Part shown: positions 1 to 5,811 of the stretch, piece by piece
How positions within the stretch are numbered: position 1 is the first letter of the stretch
Layout of the letters: each line of letters begins with the position of its first letter
Assembly (NCBI GenBank): GCA_937858775.1
Contig: CALLYX010000283.1
Span: 1-11,010 of the forward strand
Direction: 5' to 3'
Origin: an uncultured bacterium
Lineage (GTDB): Bacteria > Auribacterota > Tritonobacteria > UBA1439
Length of the DNA stretch: 11,010 nt
The notes under the pieces: generated by a model
Database searches by the model: none
The model's input: only the letters and a program-made list of their open reading frames with translations
Told to the model about the DNA's origin: nothing
Made by a program: the position numbers and the translations under genes

Positions 1-2
1 CA

Positions 3-101
3 AAGATCAAGACCGCGATGAAGCGGGCGTACGGATTCAAAAGCCCCAGCTACCTCAAAACCATCGTCTACCTTGTGGCCGGCAAACTGTGCTTTGACTG
101 A
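3..101 (+). CDS. Transposase C-terminus, ISL3-like (partial, 5' end outside window)
   Basis: Only the final 32 residues are visible, ending at a TGA at 99-101. The text KTAMKRAYGFKSPSYLKTI followed by VYLVAGKL resembles the C-terminal end of the DDE transposases of ISL3-family elements, where an arginine-rich helix leads to an RAYGF motif and an aromatic strand. The catalytic DDE residues lie upstream of the window, so activity cannot be judged. The stop sits just before the terminal repeat, as expected for an intact 3' end. The family call rests on a short tail and on the repeat beside it. This is inference from remembered family patterns, not an alignment. Confidence 0.7.
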   Translation, partial: KIKTAMKRAYGFKSPSYLKTIVYLVAGKLCFD

Positions 102-102
102 T

Positions 103-127
103 CACCCACACAAAGTGGAAGAGAACC
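103..127 (+). repeat. Probable right terminal inverted repeat of the ISL3-like element
   Basis: The 25 bases start one base after the transposase stop codon and end in GAGAACC. The outer end, read on the minus strand, is GGTTCTCTTCCACTTTGTG. Position next to the transposase stop and an ISL3-like sequence support the call. The matching left repeat is not in the window. Confidence 0.6.
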
Positions 128-444
128 TAAAACATTCCATCATCTCGTCAACACGATTTTTCCGTTTAGTCCGCGATTCCTTGCTTTCGGCAAGGCTGGA
201 ATTATTGAAATGGGTTGGGCATGAGCGGCGGCGCGGCATGAAGGGGGGGCGTCACGGCGCGGGCGATGCCGCGTACGCCTCAAAACCGAGGCCACAGGAT
301 GCCGCGCCGGAGAGTGTTCGGGATATCACGGAAGATGCAAGCTCGCATTGCGCGGCGCCCCAACACCCCGCTTGTGAAACCGGCCCGCCATTGATGCGCC
401 GGAAAGAAGGCGCACCGCGGAGGCCGGCAGGCCGGCGGCGCGAT
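128..444. other. Intergenic region with no recognisable gene
   Basis: This 317-base stretch separates the insertion sequence from the convergent end of operon 1. Its first 100 bases are clearly richer in A+T than the rest of the window. A plus-strand open frame runs through it but shows no domain, no ribosome-binding site, and continues antisense to mazG, so it is not a gene. A small hairpin (CCTTGC, loop TTTCG, GCAAGG, 179-195) and GC-rich palindromic GCCGGC units near 422-436 are present; either could help end transcription of operon 1, but neither has a T run in that direction. Confidence 0.5.
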
Positions 445-777
445 TCATCTCCACGGCTCGGTGGCGAGGCGGTAGTAGTCGTCGATCTGCCTGAGGGAGA
501 AGGCCATCAGCCAGACGAGGAGGACGGTGACGGCGGCCATGACGGCGGTGATGGCGGCCTTCCTGGCCGTGCTGAAGCGCGGGTTCACCCAGACGAGCGG
601 GATGGCGAACGGGCCCACGGCAAGGAAAGCGGCGACGAGGACCGATGTCCTAAGGTACCACGGCCCCCTCGGTCTCTCGGGGATGGCCCCGCCGCAGCGC
701 GCGCAGAAGAACGCCCCGTCGGGCGCCGCCAAGCCGCAGCGCGGGCATTTCTTTTCTGCCGCTCCCCGCCCGGTCAT
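445..777 (-). CDS. Small zinc-ribbon membrane protein
   Basis: The product is 110 residues and of unknown function. It opens with a zinc-ribbon: CPRC (C11, C14) and CARC (C25, C28), the spacing of the zinc_ribbon_2 / double-zinc-ribbon type found at the front of many bacterial membrane proteins. Two hydrophobic segments follow, about 44-64 and 74-96, separated by a short polar loop, then a charged tail ending RLATEPWR. The ribbon would face the cytoplasm and both ends would be on the same side. The ATG (775-777) overlaps the mazG stop as ATGA, so its translation is probably coupled to mazG. A longer open frame upstream in this frame runs antisense-like inside mazG with no ribosome-binding site and was not used. 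Confidence 0.8.
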   Translation of the reverse strand: MTGRGAAEKKCPRCGLAAPDGAFFCARCGGAIPERPRGPWYLRTSVLVAAFLAVGPFAIPLVWVNPRFSTARKAAITAVMAAVTVLLVWLMAFSLRQIDDYYRLATEPWR

Positions 778-1193
778 CCCCTCCCCCCGCCGCCGCGGCG
801 CCTCTCCCCCGCCTTGATCCGGTTCCAATTCTCGACGACCTCGCGCGACGAGCCGACCACCGTGCCCGCGAAGACATGGGGATGGCGGCGGGTGAGCTTG
901 TCGATGAGCCCCCCGATCACATCCTCGATCGTGAACGCCCCTTCGCGCTCCGCGAGCTCCGAGTGGAACATCACCTGGAGGAGGATATCGCCGAGCTCTT
1001 CCCGCATATGCTCCCGGTCGCCGCTCCTGACCGCGGCGATGAACTCCTCCGCCTCCTCCCGGAGGTACGGGATGAGCGTCTCGTGCGTCTGCTCCCGGTC
1101 CCACGGGCACCCCCCCGGGTCGAGGAGGGTCCGGAAGAGCTTTACGAGCTCAGCGAAGCGGGCCGACCGGGAGGCCCCGCCGCGCCGCCTCAC
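774..1193 (-). CDS. mazG: MazG-type nucleoside triphosphate pyrophosphohydrolase (single domain)
   Basis: MazG enzymes hydrolyse NTPs or dNTPs to the monophosphate and pyrophosphate and are thought to clear damaged nucleotides or tune nucleotide pools. The protein has the family hallmarks in order: GGCPWDREQTHETL (about 27-40), the EExxE-type metal motif in YLREEAEEF (43-51), EELGDILLQ (65-73) and RRHPHVF (102-108). At 139 residues it holds one MazG domain, whereas E. coli MazG has two (263 residues); single-domain forms are common. I chose the GTG at 1191-1193 because it overlaps the rhodanese stop as GTGA, matching the ATGA at its own 3' end. An in-frame ATG at 1223 would add ten basic residues and overlap the upstream gene by 34 bases; its AAGGA lies directly against the ATG, which is too close. 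It is not part of a MazEF toxin pair. Confidence 0.9.
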   Translation of the reverse strand: MRRRGGASRSARFAELVKLFRTLLDPGGCPWDREQTHETLIPYLREEAEEFIAAVRSGDREHMREELGDILLQVMFHSELAEREGAFTIEDVIGGLIDKLTRRHPHVFAGTVVGSSREVVENWNRIKAGERRRGGGGRG

Positions 1194-1660
1194 CTTGCCA
1201 GCGCGTGCCCTTTTTCTTTCCATTCCTTGAGACCGCCCTTGTAGTCGAGGACGGCGTAGCCGAGCGCCTCGAGCTTCTTAGCGGCGGCGGTGCTCGCCTT
1301 GCACAGGAAGCCCCCGCAGTAGACCACGACGCGCGACTCCTTCGTCAGGATCCCGCCGGCCGTCTCCTTCGTGATCCGGTCGGACGGAAGGTTTTTCGCC
1401 CCCTCGATATGTCCATCGCGGAACGAGTCATCGGTAAGGACATCCAGCAGGACGTACGGTTCGCCCGACCCCCTGATCTCCATGAACTGCGCGTAACTGA
1501 TCTCCTTGACGCCGTCCTTCGCCGGCGTCGAGGCCCTGATCCTCTCGAATGCCCCCTCCGGCTTCGTCATCGGCTTTTCTCCTCCACCCGCGACCCCCGC
1601 CGCGACGACCGCGGCGAGCATGACCCAGAACGCGACACCCGTCCGCCTTCCCGTTCCCAT
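1190..1660 (-). CDS. Exported single-domain rhodanese-like protein
   Basis: Rhodanese domains carry a persulfide on an active-site cysteine and transfer sulfur to acceptors such as cyanide or thiols. The 156-residue product has an N-terminal hydrophobic segment (about 8-25, after MGTGRR) that looks like a signal peptide or anchor, so the domain probably acts outside the cytoplasm. The domain covers about 52-154: the strand VLLDVLTDDSFRDGHIEGAKNLP (70-92) is the CH2A-like region, and the active loop YCGGFLCKAS has the expected Cys at C115 with a second Cys at C120. LEALGYAVLDYKGGLKEW is the typical C-terminal end. The ATG at 1658-1660 was chosen because GGGAGG lies six bases upstream; the longer open frame to 1762 has no such site and overlaps the neighbour. 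The natural substrate is unknown. Confidence 0.88.
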   Translation of the reverse strand: MGTGRRTGVAFWVMLAAVVAAGVAGGGEKPMTKPEGAFERIRASTPAKDGVKEISYAQFMEIRGSGEPYVLLDVLTDDSFRDGHIEGAKNLPSDRITKETAGGILTKESRVVVYCGGFLCKASTAAAKKLEALGYAVLDYKGGLKEWKEKGHALAR

Positions 1661-1666
1661 CCCGCA

Positions 1667-1672
1667 CCTCCC
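1667..1672 (-). promoter_or_regulatory. Ribosome-binding site deciding the rhodanese start
   Basis: GGGAGG on the minus strand, six bases before the ATG at 1658-1660. It selects this start over the in-frame ATG at 1762, which would lie inside the upstream gene. Confidence 0.75.
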
Positions 1673-1697
1673 TTCGCCTCGCGCCGCCGCGGCGGGC

Positions 1698-2423
1698 CTA
1701 TCGCGGCCAGCCGACCGCCGACATGTAGAGGACGCTCTCCGAGTCGCCGTCGGCCCCGACAAGGGCGTTCACCTCGTCGTCGAAGAGCGCCGCAATCGGG
1801 CAGCTCACGAGGCCGAGGGCGGCCGCGGCGAGCGCCAGGTTCCCCGCGATATGCCCTGCGTCGAGATAGACGTACCGGTACGCGCGCTGCCCGTACTTCC
1901 ACGCCGAGCGCCGAAAGACCGCGGTCCAGATGAAGACGACTGCCGCCTCCGCGCACATCCCCTGCCCGAGGGCGGCCCGCGCCGTCTCCATCCCGAACCG
2001 GCCGGCGCGGAGCTCCTCGAGGGCGTGCCGCCTGACGGCGTAATGGTAGATCCCCTGGCGGACCCCCTCCACGAGGTTCACCGTCAGGTACGTCTCGATC
2101 GGATAGAGGGCCCCCGCCGAGGGGGCGGTCCGGAAACCGCCGTCCTCCCCTCCGGGGCGGATGCCGGCGGAGGCCCAGAGGAGGTAGGAGAGATGCCCCG
2201 CGGAGAGGGGGCGGCGGGAGAAGTCGCGGACGCTCCTTCTTCGCCGCAGCGCCCCGTCCAGGGACATCCGCTCCCCGGGATCCGGTTTGGGGAGCGGCAG
2301 GACCGCGGCGTGCGGGTACTCCTTGTACGGGGGCGGGGGGGCCTCCGGCGCCGGGCCGCCCCCCAGGCGGCCCGGGCTGTACTTCGTCTCGCGCTGGAAG
2401 CGCCCGCCGATCCCCGACGTCAT
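1698..2423 (-). CDS. SagB-type nitroreductase-family dehydrogenase
   Basis: This 241-residue protein belongs to the FMN-binding nitroreductase superfamily, SagB/ThcOx branch. Visible marks are the N-terminal RETKYSPGRL (11-20), the FMN-contact RRRSVRDF (61-68), the SagB signature RTAPSAGALYPIE (98-110), YGQRAYRYVYLDAGHIAGNL (177-196) and a C-terminal VLYMSAVG. SagB proteins oxidise azolines to azoles in thiazole/oxazole-modified peptides, but many relatives stand alone with unknown substrates. No YcaO cyclodehydratase, E1-like partner or precursor peptide is visible here, so a peptide-modifying role is not supported; a general flavin-dependent oxidoreductase is the safer reading. The ATG follows GGGAGGGG by seven bases, and the gene begins 25 bases after the aldehyde dehydrogenase stop, indicating one operon. 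Confidence 0.88.
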   Translation of the reverse strand: MTSGIGGRFQRETKYSPGRLGGGPAPEAPPPPYKEYPHAAVLPLPKPDPGERMSLDGALRRRRSVRDFSRRPLSAGHLSYLLWASAGIRPGGEDGGFRTAPSAGALYPIETYLTVNLVEGVRQGIYHYAVRRHALEELRAGRFGMETARAALGQGMCAEAAVVFIWTAVFRRSAWKYGQRAYRYVYLDAGHIAGNLALAAAALGLVSCPIAALFDDEVNALVGADGDSESVLYMSAVGWPR

Positions 2424-2448
2424 CGCCGTACCCCTCCCATCCCCGCGC

Positions 2449-3918
2449 TCACCTGACCATCGAGCGCGAGCCGCTCCCGGAGTAGTTGATGAAGACCGTC
2501 TTCGTCTGAGTGAAGAAGTTGAGCCCGTCCTCCGCCATCTCGCGGTCCCCGTAGCCGGTGGCCTTGCCGCCCCCGAACGGGAGCTGGGCTTCGCCGCCGA
2601 CGGTCGGCTCGTTGACGTGGACCATCTGGATCTCGGCGCCCTCGATGAAGCGCATGACCGCGCCGACCTCCCGGGTGAAGATCGAGCCGGCGAAACCGTA
2701 CCGCGAGTCGTTGGCGAGGCGCATCGCCTCCTCGAACGATCCGAACGAGACGACGGAGAGGACCGGGCCGAAGATCTCCTCCTGGAAGATCCTCATCCGC
2801 GGCTCGACGCCGTCGAAGATCGTCGGTTCGATGAAGTACCCGCGCGGGTCCGGGGCGCCGCCGCCGAGGACGAGCCGCGCCCCCTCGCGCTTTCCCGACT
2901 CGATGAAGGAGCGCACCGTCTCGAACTGCTTCCGATCGACGCACGGCCCCATCCCGGAGGCGGGGTCGGCGCCGTTCCCGGGGTTGTATCGTTTCGCCGC
3001 CGCGAGGAGCCCCTCCATGACGGCGTCCTTCACCGCCTCGTGGACGAGGAGGCGGCTCGTCGCGGTGCAGCGCTGGCCGGTCGAGCCGAAGGCCCCGTCG
3101 GCGGTCGCCGTGACCGCGGCGTCGATATCCGCGTCCTCCATCACTATGAGCGCGTTCTTCCCCCCCATCTCGCAGGTGACCTTCTTCCGCGTCTTCGCGC
3201 ACTCCTCGATCACGCGCCGGCCGACCTCGTTCGACCCGGTGAACGAGACCGCGCGCACGTCCGGGTGCCTCACGATCGCCTCGCCGACCGCCGAGCCGGG
3301 CCCGACGACCATGTTCAGGACGCCGGGGGGGAGGCCCGCCTCCTCGAAGAAGCGGACGAGGAGGGTCGCCGTCTGCGGCGTGAGCTCCGCCGGCTTGAAG
3401 ACCACCGTGTTCCCCGCCACGAGCGCCGGGGCGATCTTCCAGCACGGGATCGCCCAGGGGAAGTTCCACGGGGTGATGAGCCCGGCGATGCCGAGCGGGC
3501 GGCGGATCGTATAGGTGAAGCAATCGGCGATCTCGGACGGCACGGTGTCCCCGCTCATCCGGAAGCCGGCGCCCGCGTAATACTCGAGCAGGTTTAGCCC
3601 CTTGGAGACTTCACCGCGCGCCTCCCTCAGGAGTTTCCCCTCCTCGCGCGTCATCGCCGCGGCGATCTCCTCGGCCCGCGCGCGGGCGATATCGGCCACC
3701 CGAGCTACGAAGCGGCCCCGCTTCGGGGCGGGGACCGCCTGCCATTCCGCAAACGCCCTCCGGGCGGCCTCGACCGCCTCGAGCGTCTCCTTCTCCCCGG
3801 CGGACACGAACTCCGCGACCGTCTCGGCCGTGTCGGCCGGGTTCACCCCCCGGACCGTCCTCCCCGCCTTGGGCGCCGTCCATTTGCCGTCGATATAGCT
3901 CCTGATCTCCGTCTTCAC
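2449..3918 (-). CDS. NAD(P)-dependent aldehyde dehydrogenase
   Basis: The 489-residue protein is a full-length member of the aldehyde dehydrogenase superfamily, oxidising an aldehyde to the acid with NAD(P). Key sites are all present: PWNFPW with the oxyanion Asn N152, the coenzyme-fold FTGSNEVGRRV (227-237), the general base E250 in EMGGKNAL, the catalytic C284 in GQRCTATSRL, EEIFGPVLSVV (380-390) and PFGGGKATGYG (447-457). The C-terminal region resembles the ketoglutaric-semialdehyde / YcbD-like branch, but the substrate cannot be fixed from sequence. The start is a GTG (3916-3918) with GGAGGGAG a few bases upstream. It is the first gene of operon 1 and has a convincing promoter at 3982-4011. 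Confidence 0.94.
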   Translation of the reverse strand: MKTEIRSYIDGKWTAPKAGRTVRGVNPADTAETVAEFVSAGEKETLEAVEAARRAFAEWQAVPAPKRGRFVARVADIARARAEEIAAAMTREEGKLLREARGEVSKGLNLLEYYAGAGFRMSGDTVPSEIADCFTYTIRRPLGIAGLITPWNFPWAIPCWKIAPALVAGNTVVFKPAELTPQTATLLVRFFEEAGLPPGVLNMVVGPGSAVGEAIVRHPDVRAVSFTGSNEVGRRVIEECAKTRKKVTCEMGGKNALIVMEDADIDAAVTATADGAFGSTGQRCTATSRLLVHEAVKDAVMEGLLAAAKRYNPGNGADPASGMGPCVDRKQFETVRSFIESGKREGARLVLGGGAPDPRGYFIEPTIFDGVEPRMRIFQEEIFGPVLSVVSFGSFEEAMRLANDSRYGFAGSIFTREVGAVMRFIEGAEIQMVHVNEPTVGGEAQLPFGGGKATGYGDREMAEDGLNFFTQTKTVFINYSGSGSRSMVR

Positions 3919-3981
3919 GTCTCCCTCCGCTCAATGATCCCCCCGCCGGATCGCCCGAAGGGGATGAACCGCCTCGGGGCG

Positions 3982-4011
3982 AGTATGCCAGCATGACCGC
4001 GTGCGCGTCAA
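3982..4011 (-). promoter_or_regulatory. Sigma-70-type promoter of operon 1
   Basis: On the minus strand: -35 TTGACG (4006-4011), an 18-base spacer, and -10 CATACT (3982-3987) preceded directly by TGG, an extended -10 element. Transcription would start near 3975, leaving a leader of about 57 bases before the GTG at 3918. It is the best match found upstream of the aldehyde dehydrogenase gene; no start site has been measured. Confidence 0.55.
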
Positions 4012-4095
4012 TAGCCCGTCCCCGGGCTGTCCCCGGGCCCCGTCCGAGGGGTCGCCCCCGGTTCATGATATACCCGCGCGTCCCCTGACTATAAC

Positions 4096-4118
4096 TGAAA
4101 ATGGTTTCAATATTTTCA
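4096..4118. promoter_or_regulatory. Operator-like inverted repeat over the -35 region
   Basis: TGAAAAT (4096-4102) and its exact reverse complement ATTTTCA (4112-4118) are separated by nine bases. A second, nested pair, TGAAA (4096-4100) and TTTCA (4105-4109), shares the left arm. The repeat covers the -35 box of the plus-strand promoter, a place where a dimeric repressor would block polymerase. No regulator gene is in the window. Short A/T-rich repeats can arise by chance. Confidence 0.35.
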
Positions 4119-4134
4119 TTTCGCGTACTATAAT
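4105..4134 (+). promoter_or_regulatory. Promoter of the metallo-beta-lactamase/HhH gene
   Basis: A perfect TATAAT -10 box (4129-4134) follows an 18-base spacer from a weaker -35, TTTCAA (4105-4110). The box lies in the only strongly A+T-rich island of the window. Transcription would start near 4141, giving a leader of about 36 bases before the ATG at 4177. This is the strongest promoter-like sequence on the plus strand. Confidence 0.65.
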
Positions 4135-4162
4135 GGTAAAGTCGATTTTCGCGCGGGCCAAT

Positions 4163-4168
4163 GGAGGG
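4163..4168 (+). promoter_or_regulatory. Ribosome-binding site deciding the start at 4177
   Basis: GGAGGG lies eight bases before the ATG at 4177-4179, which begins a signal peptide. The alternative ATG at 4161 in the other frame overlaps this site itself and encodes no signal peptide, so it is not a credible start. This placement is the main evidence that the gene begins in one frame and continues in another. Confidence 0.75.
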
Positions 4169-4176
4169 AACGGCGT

Positions 4177-5705
4177 ATGGACACGGCATATCGGAGGATG
4201 CGGGCGTGGTGTGCGTTTCTTCTATCGGCGGCGGTGCTCGCATGCTGTCCGGCATTCTCGCAGGATCAACCGGGGAGTGCACCCGCGGCGGACGCAGAGA
4301 TCTCGGTCAAGGCCGCTCCCGCTTCCGCTCCCGCCGGGGACGCCCCAGCGGCGACCCCTTCCCCTGCCGCCCCAGCGGCGGTCAGCCCCCCCCGAGCGGC
4401 GCCCTCACGCTCTACTTCCTCGATATCGACCAGGGCGATTCGACGCTCATCTACACGCCTTCCGGAAAGGCGATCCTCGTCGACGGCGGCAGGGGCGGCT
4501 CCGGCTACAAGCGGAAGGACAAGGGCAGGACGGTGATCATCCCCTTCCTCAAGGAGAAGGGGATCAAGAAGCTCGACATGGTGATAATGACGCACGCCGA
4601 CGAGGACCATATCGGAGGCCTCGTTACGGTGGTGAACGAGACGAAGCCGGAAAGCGGCTACCCGGTGGAGATCGTCGAGTTCCTCGACCCCGGGCAGGCG
4701 CACACGACGTTCCTCTACAAGGAGCTCCTGAAGGCGGTGATGGACCGCAAGGAGATCAAGTACCGCAACTCCCGAAGCGGTGAAAGGCTCGACTTCGGCG
4801 AGGGGGTGATCGCGGAGGTGCTGAACCCCCCCGATGTCGCAGGGAAGACGTCCAACGCCGCGTCGATCGTGCTGAAGGTCGCCTGCGGCGGCGTCTCCTT
4901 CCTCCTCACGGGCGACGCGGAGGCGAGCGCGGAGAGGTACATGCTCGATACGTACAGGGACAAGCTCAAGTCGACCGTCCTCAAGGCCGGCCATCACGGC
5001 TCCGGCGCCTCGTCGTCGGACGCGTTCCTCGCCGCCGTGAAGCCCGAGGTGGTGGTCATCAGCGTCGGGACGAAGAACAAGTTCCTCCTCCCCGACAAGA
5101 ACACCCTCAACCGATTCGAGGCGACAGGGGCGAAGATCTACCGGACCGACTACCAGGGCACGATCACCGTCACCACGGACGGGAAGGGGTACAAGGTCTC
5201 CACCGAGCGCGAGGCGCCGCCGCTCAAGGACCGGTGGGATTTCGTTCCGACGCTGAGCGAGGACGAAAAGATGGATATCAACAGCGCCTCGGCGGCGGAG
5301 CTCGAGAAGCTCCCCCGGATCGGCAAGGGCCTCGCTGCGGAGATCATCAAACGGCGCCCGTACCAGAAGGTGGACGACCTGCGGAGGGTCCCCGGGATCG
5401 GGGTGAAGATACTCGAGCGCCTGCGCCCGCTGGTAAAGGCGGGGCCGCCGGCCGAGCCGGCGCCCGGAGCCGTCCCGGCCGGGGAGGGCGCCCCCGAGGC
5501 GAAGGCGCCGGCCGGGGGGGCGAGGGTGAACGTCAACTCCGCCTCCGCGGAGGAGCTTGCCGCGATCCCCGGGGTCAGCCCGGCCCTGGCGAACGCGATC
5601 ATAGCGGGAAGGCCGTACCGGGACACGGGGGAGTTGCGGAACGTGCCGGGGATCGGACCGGCCAAGCTGGAGAAGATACTTCCGCACGTCTCCGTCTCGG
5701 AGTAA
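4177..5705 (+). CDS. Secreted ComEC-like metallo-beta-lactamase-fold protein with two helix-hairpin-helix domains, frame break at poly-C
   Basis: Joined across the break it has 509 residues. Residues 1-30 are a signal peptide (hydrophobic LLSAAVLACC after MDTAYRRMR; VLAC could be a weak lipobox), and 31-73 an Ala/Pro-rich linker. Residues about 76-340 form a metallo-beta-lactamase fold like the C-terminal domain of ComEC: FLDIDQGDST, THADEDHIGG (139-148; metal ligands H140, D142, D144, H145), LLTGDAE (D247) and KAGHHGSGASSS (272-276 core). ComEA-like helix-hairpin-helix domains follow at 367-420 and 452-505, each with INSAS/VNSAS and VPGIG. ComEC-type domains are thought to degrade one strand during DNA uptake and ComEA binds DNA, so an extracytoplasmic nuclease or DNA-binding role is inferred. 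The ComEC channel domain is absent. The first 72 residues are one frame off from the rest; the frames meet at C8 (4386-4393), and one extra C restores a single reading. Confidence 0.82.
4386..4393 (+). repeat. Run of eight C at the frame junction
   Basis: Upstream the signal-peptide frame reads AAVSPP and downstream the domain frame reads SGALTLYFLDID. With nine C the two join as AAVSPPPSGALTL. The tract could be a sequencing or assembly error, a true inactivating indel, a slippage site, or a phase-variable switch. The sequence alone cannot separate these. Confidence 0.8.
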
Positions 5706-5733
5706 ATCGGGCGGGCGGCGCGCCTTAAACCAT

Positions 5734-5769
5734 CGCGGCGATATCCCGAGGCAACGGGATATCGCCGCG
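5734..5769. terminator. Bidirectional hairpin between convergent genes
   Basis: A perfect 15-bp stem (left arm CGCGGCGATATCCCG, 5734-5748; right arm 5755-5769) encloses a six-base loop AGGCAA. It lies 29 bases after the plus-strand stop (5705) and 43 bases after the minus-strand stop (5812), the usual place for a shared terminator. No T run follows on the plus strand and only a short TTTAA on the minus strand, so it is not a textbook intrinsic terminator. Confidence 0.6.
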
Positions 5770-5811
5770 CCGCTTCCCGCGCCGATCCGTCATGGGCGCC
5801 GCCCCAGGGGG

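Larger units (their letters stand above)
1..127 (+). mobile_element. Right end of an ISL3-like insertion sequence (partial)
   Basis: The left edge holds the last codons of a transposase followed two bases later by a 25-base terminal-repeat-like segment. Read inward from its outer end it begins GGTTCTCTTCCACTTTGTG, which resembles ISL3-family termini (GG plus a TTCT-type start). The rest of the element, including the left inverted repeat, is outside the window. ISL3 elements usually make 8-base target duplications; the candidate right copy would be 128-135 (TAAAACAT), but this cannot be tested without the left junction. Confidence 0.7.

Noticed and set aside
774..1193. MazEF toxin-antitoxin system
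   Set aside because: mazG is present, but no MazE- or MazF-like gene lies beside it.
73..1230. Long plus-strand open frame (385 codons)
   Set aside because: It runs from the insertion sequence through the antisense of the zinc-ribbon and mazG genes, shows no domain, is Arg/Pro-rich low-complexity text, and has no ribosome-binding site.
2287..3597. Plus-strand open frame of 436 codons
   Set aside because: It is antisense to the aldehyde dehydrogenase, whose motifs are complete; stop-poor antisense frames are common in GC-rich DNA.
4013..4040. GC-rich hairpin (AGCCCG / CGGGCT) and short GTCCCCGGGC repeat in the divergent intergenic region
   Set aside because: The units are short runs of C and G in GC-rich DNA, with no T run and no clear link to either promoter.
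4161..4163. ATG as the start of the metallo-beta-lactamase/HhH gene
   Set aside because: It overlaps the GGAGGG that serves the ATG at 4177, and its first 70 residues are not a signal peptide but Arg/Gly-rich out-of-frame text.
3611..4282. Minus-strand open frame crossing the divergent promoter region
   Set aside because: It overlaps the aldehyde dehydrogenase in another frame and both promoters, and the protein has no domain.
4266..5687. Minus-strand open frame of 473 codons
   Set aside because: It is antisense to the metallo-beta-lactamase/HhH gene, which carries clear catalytic and DNA-binding motifs.
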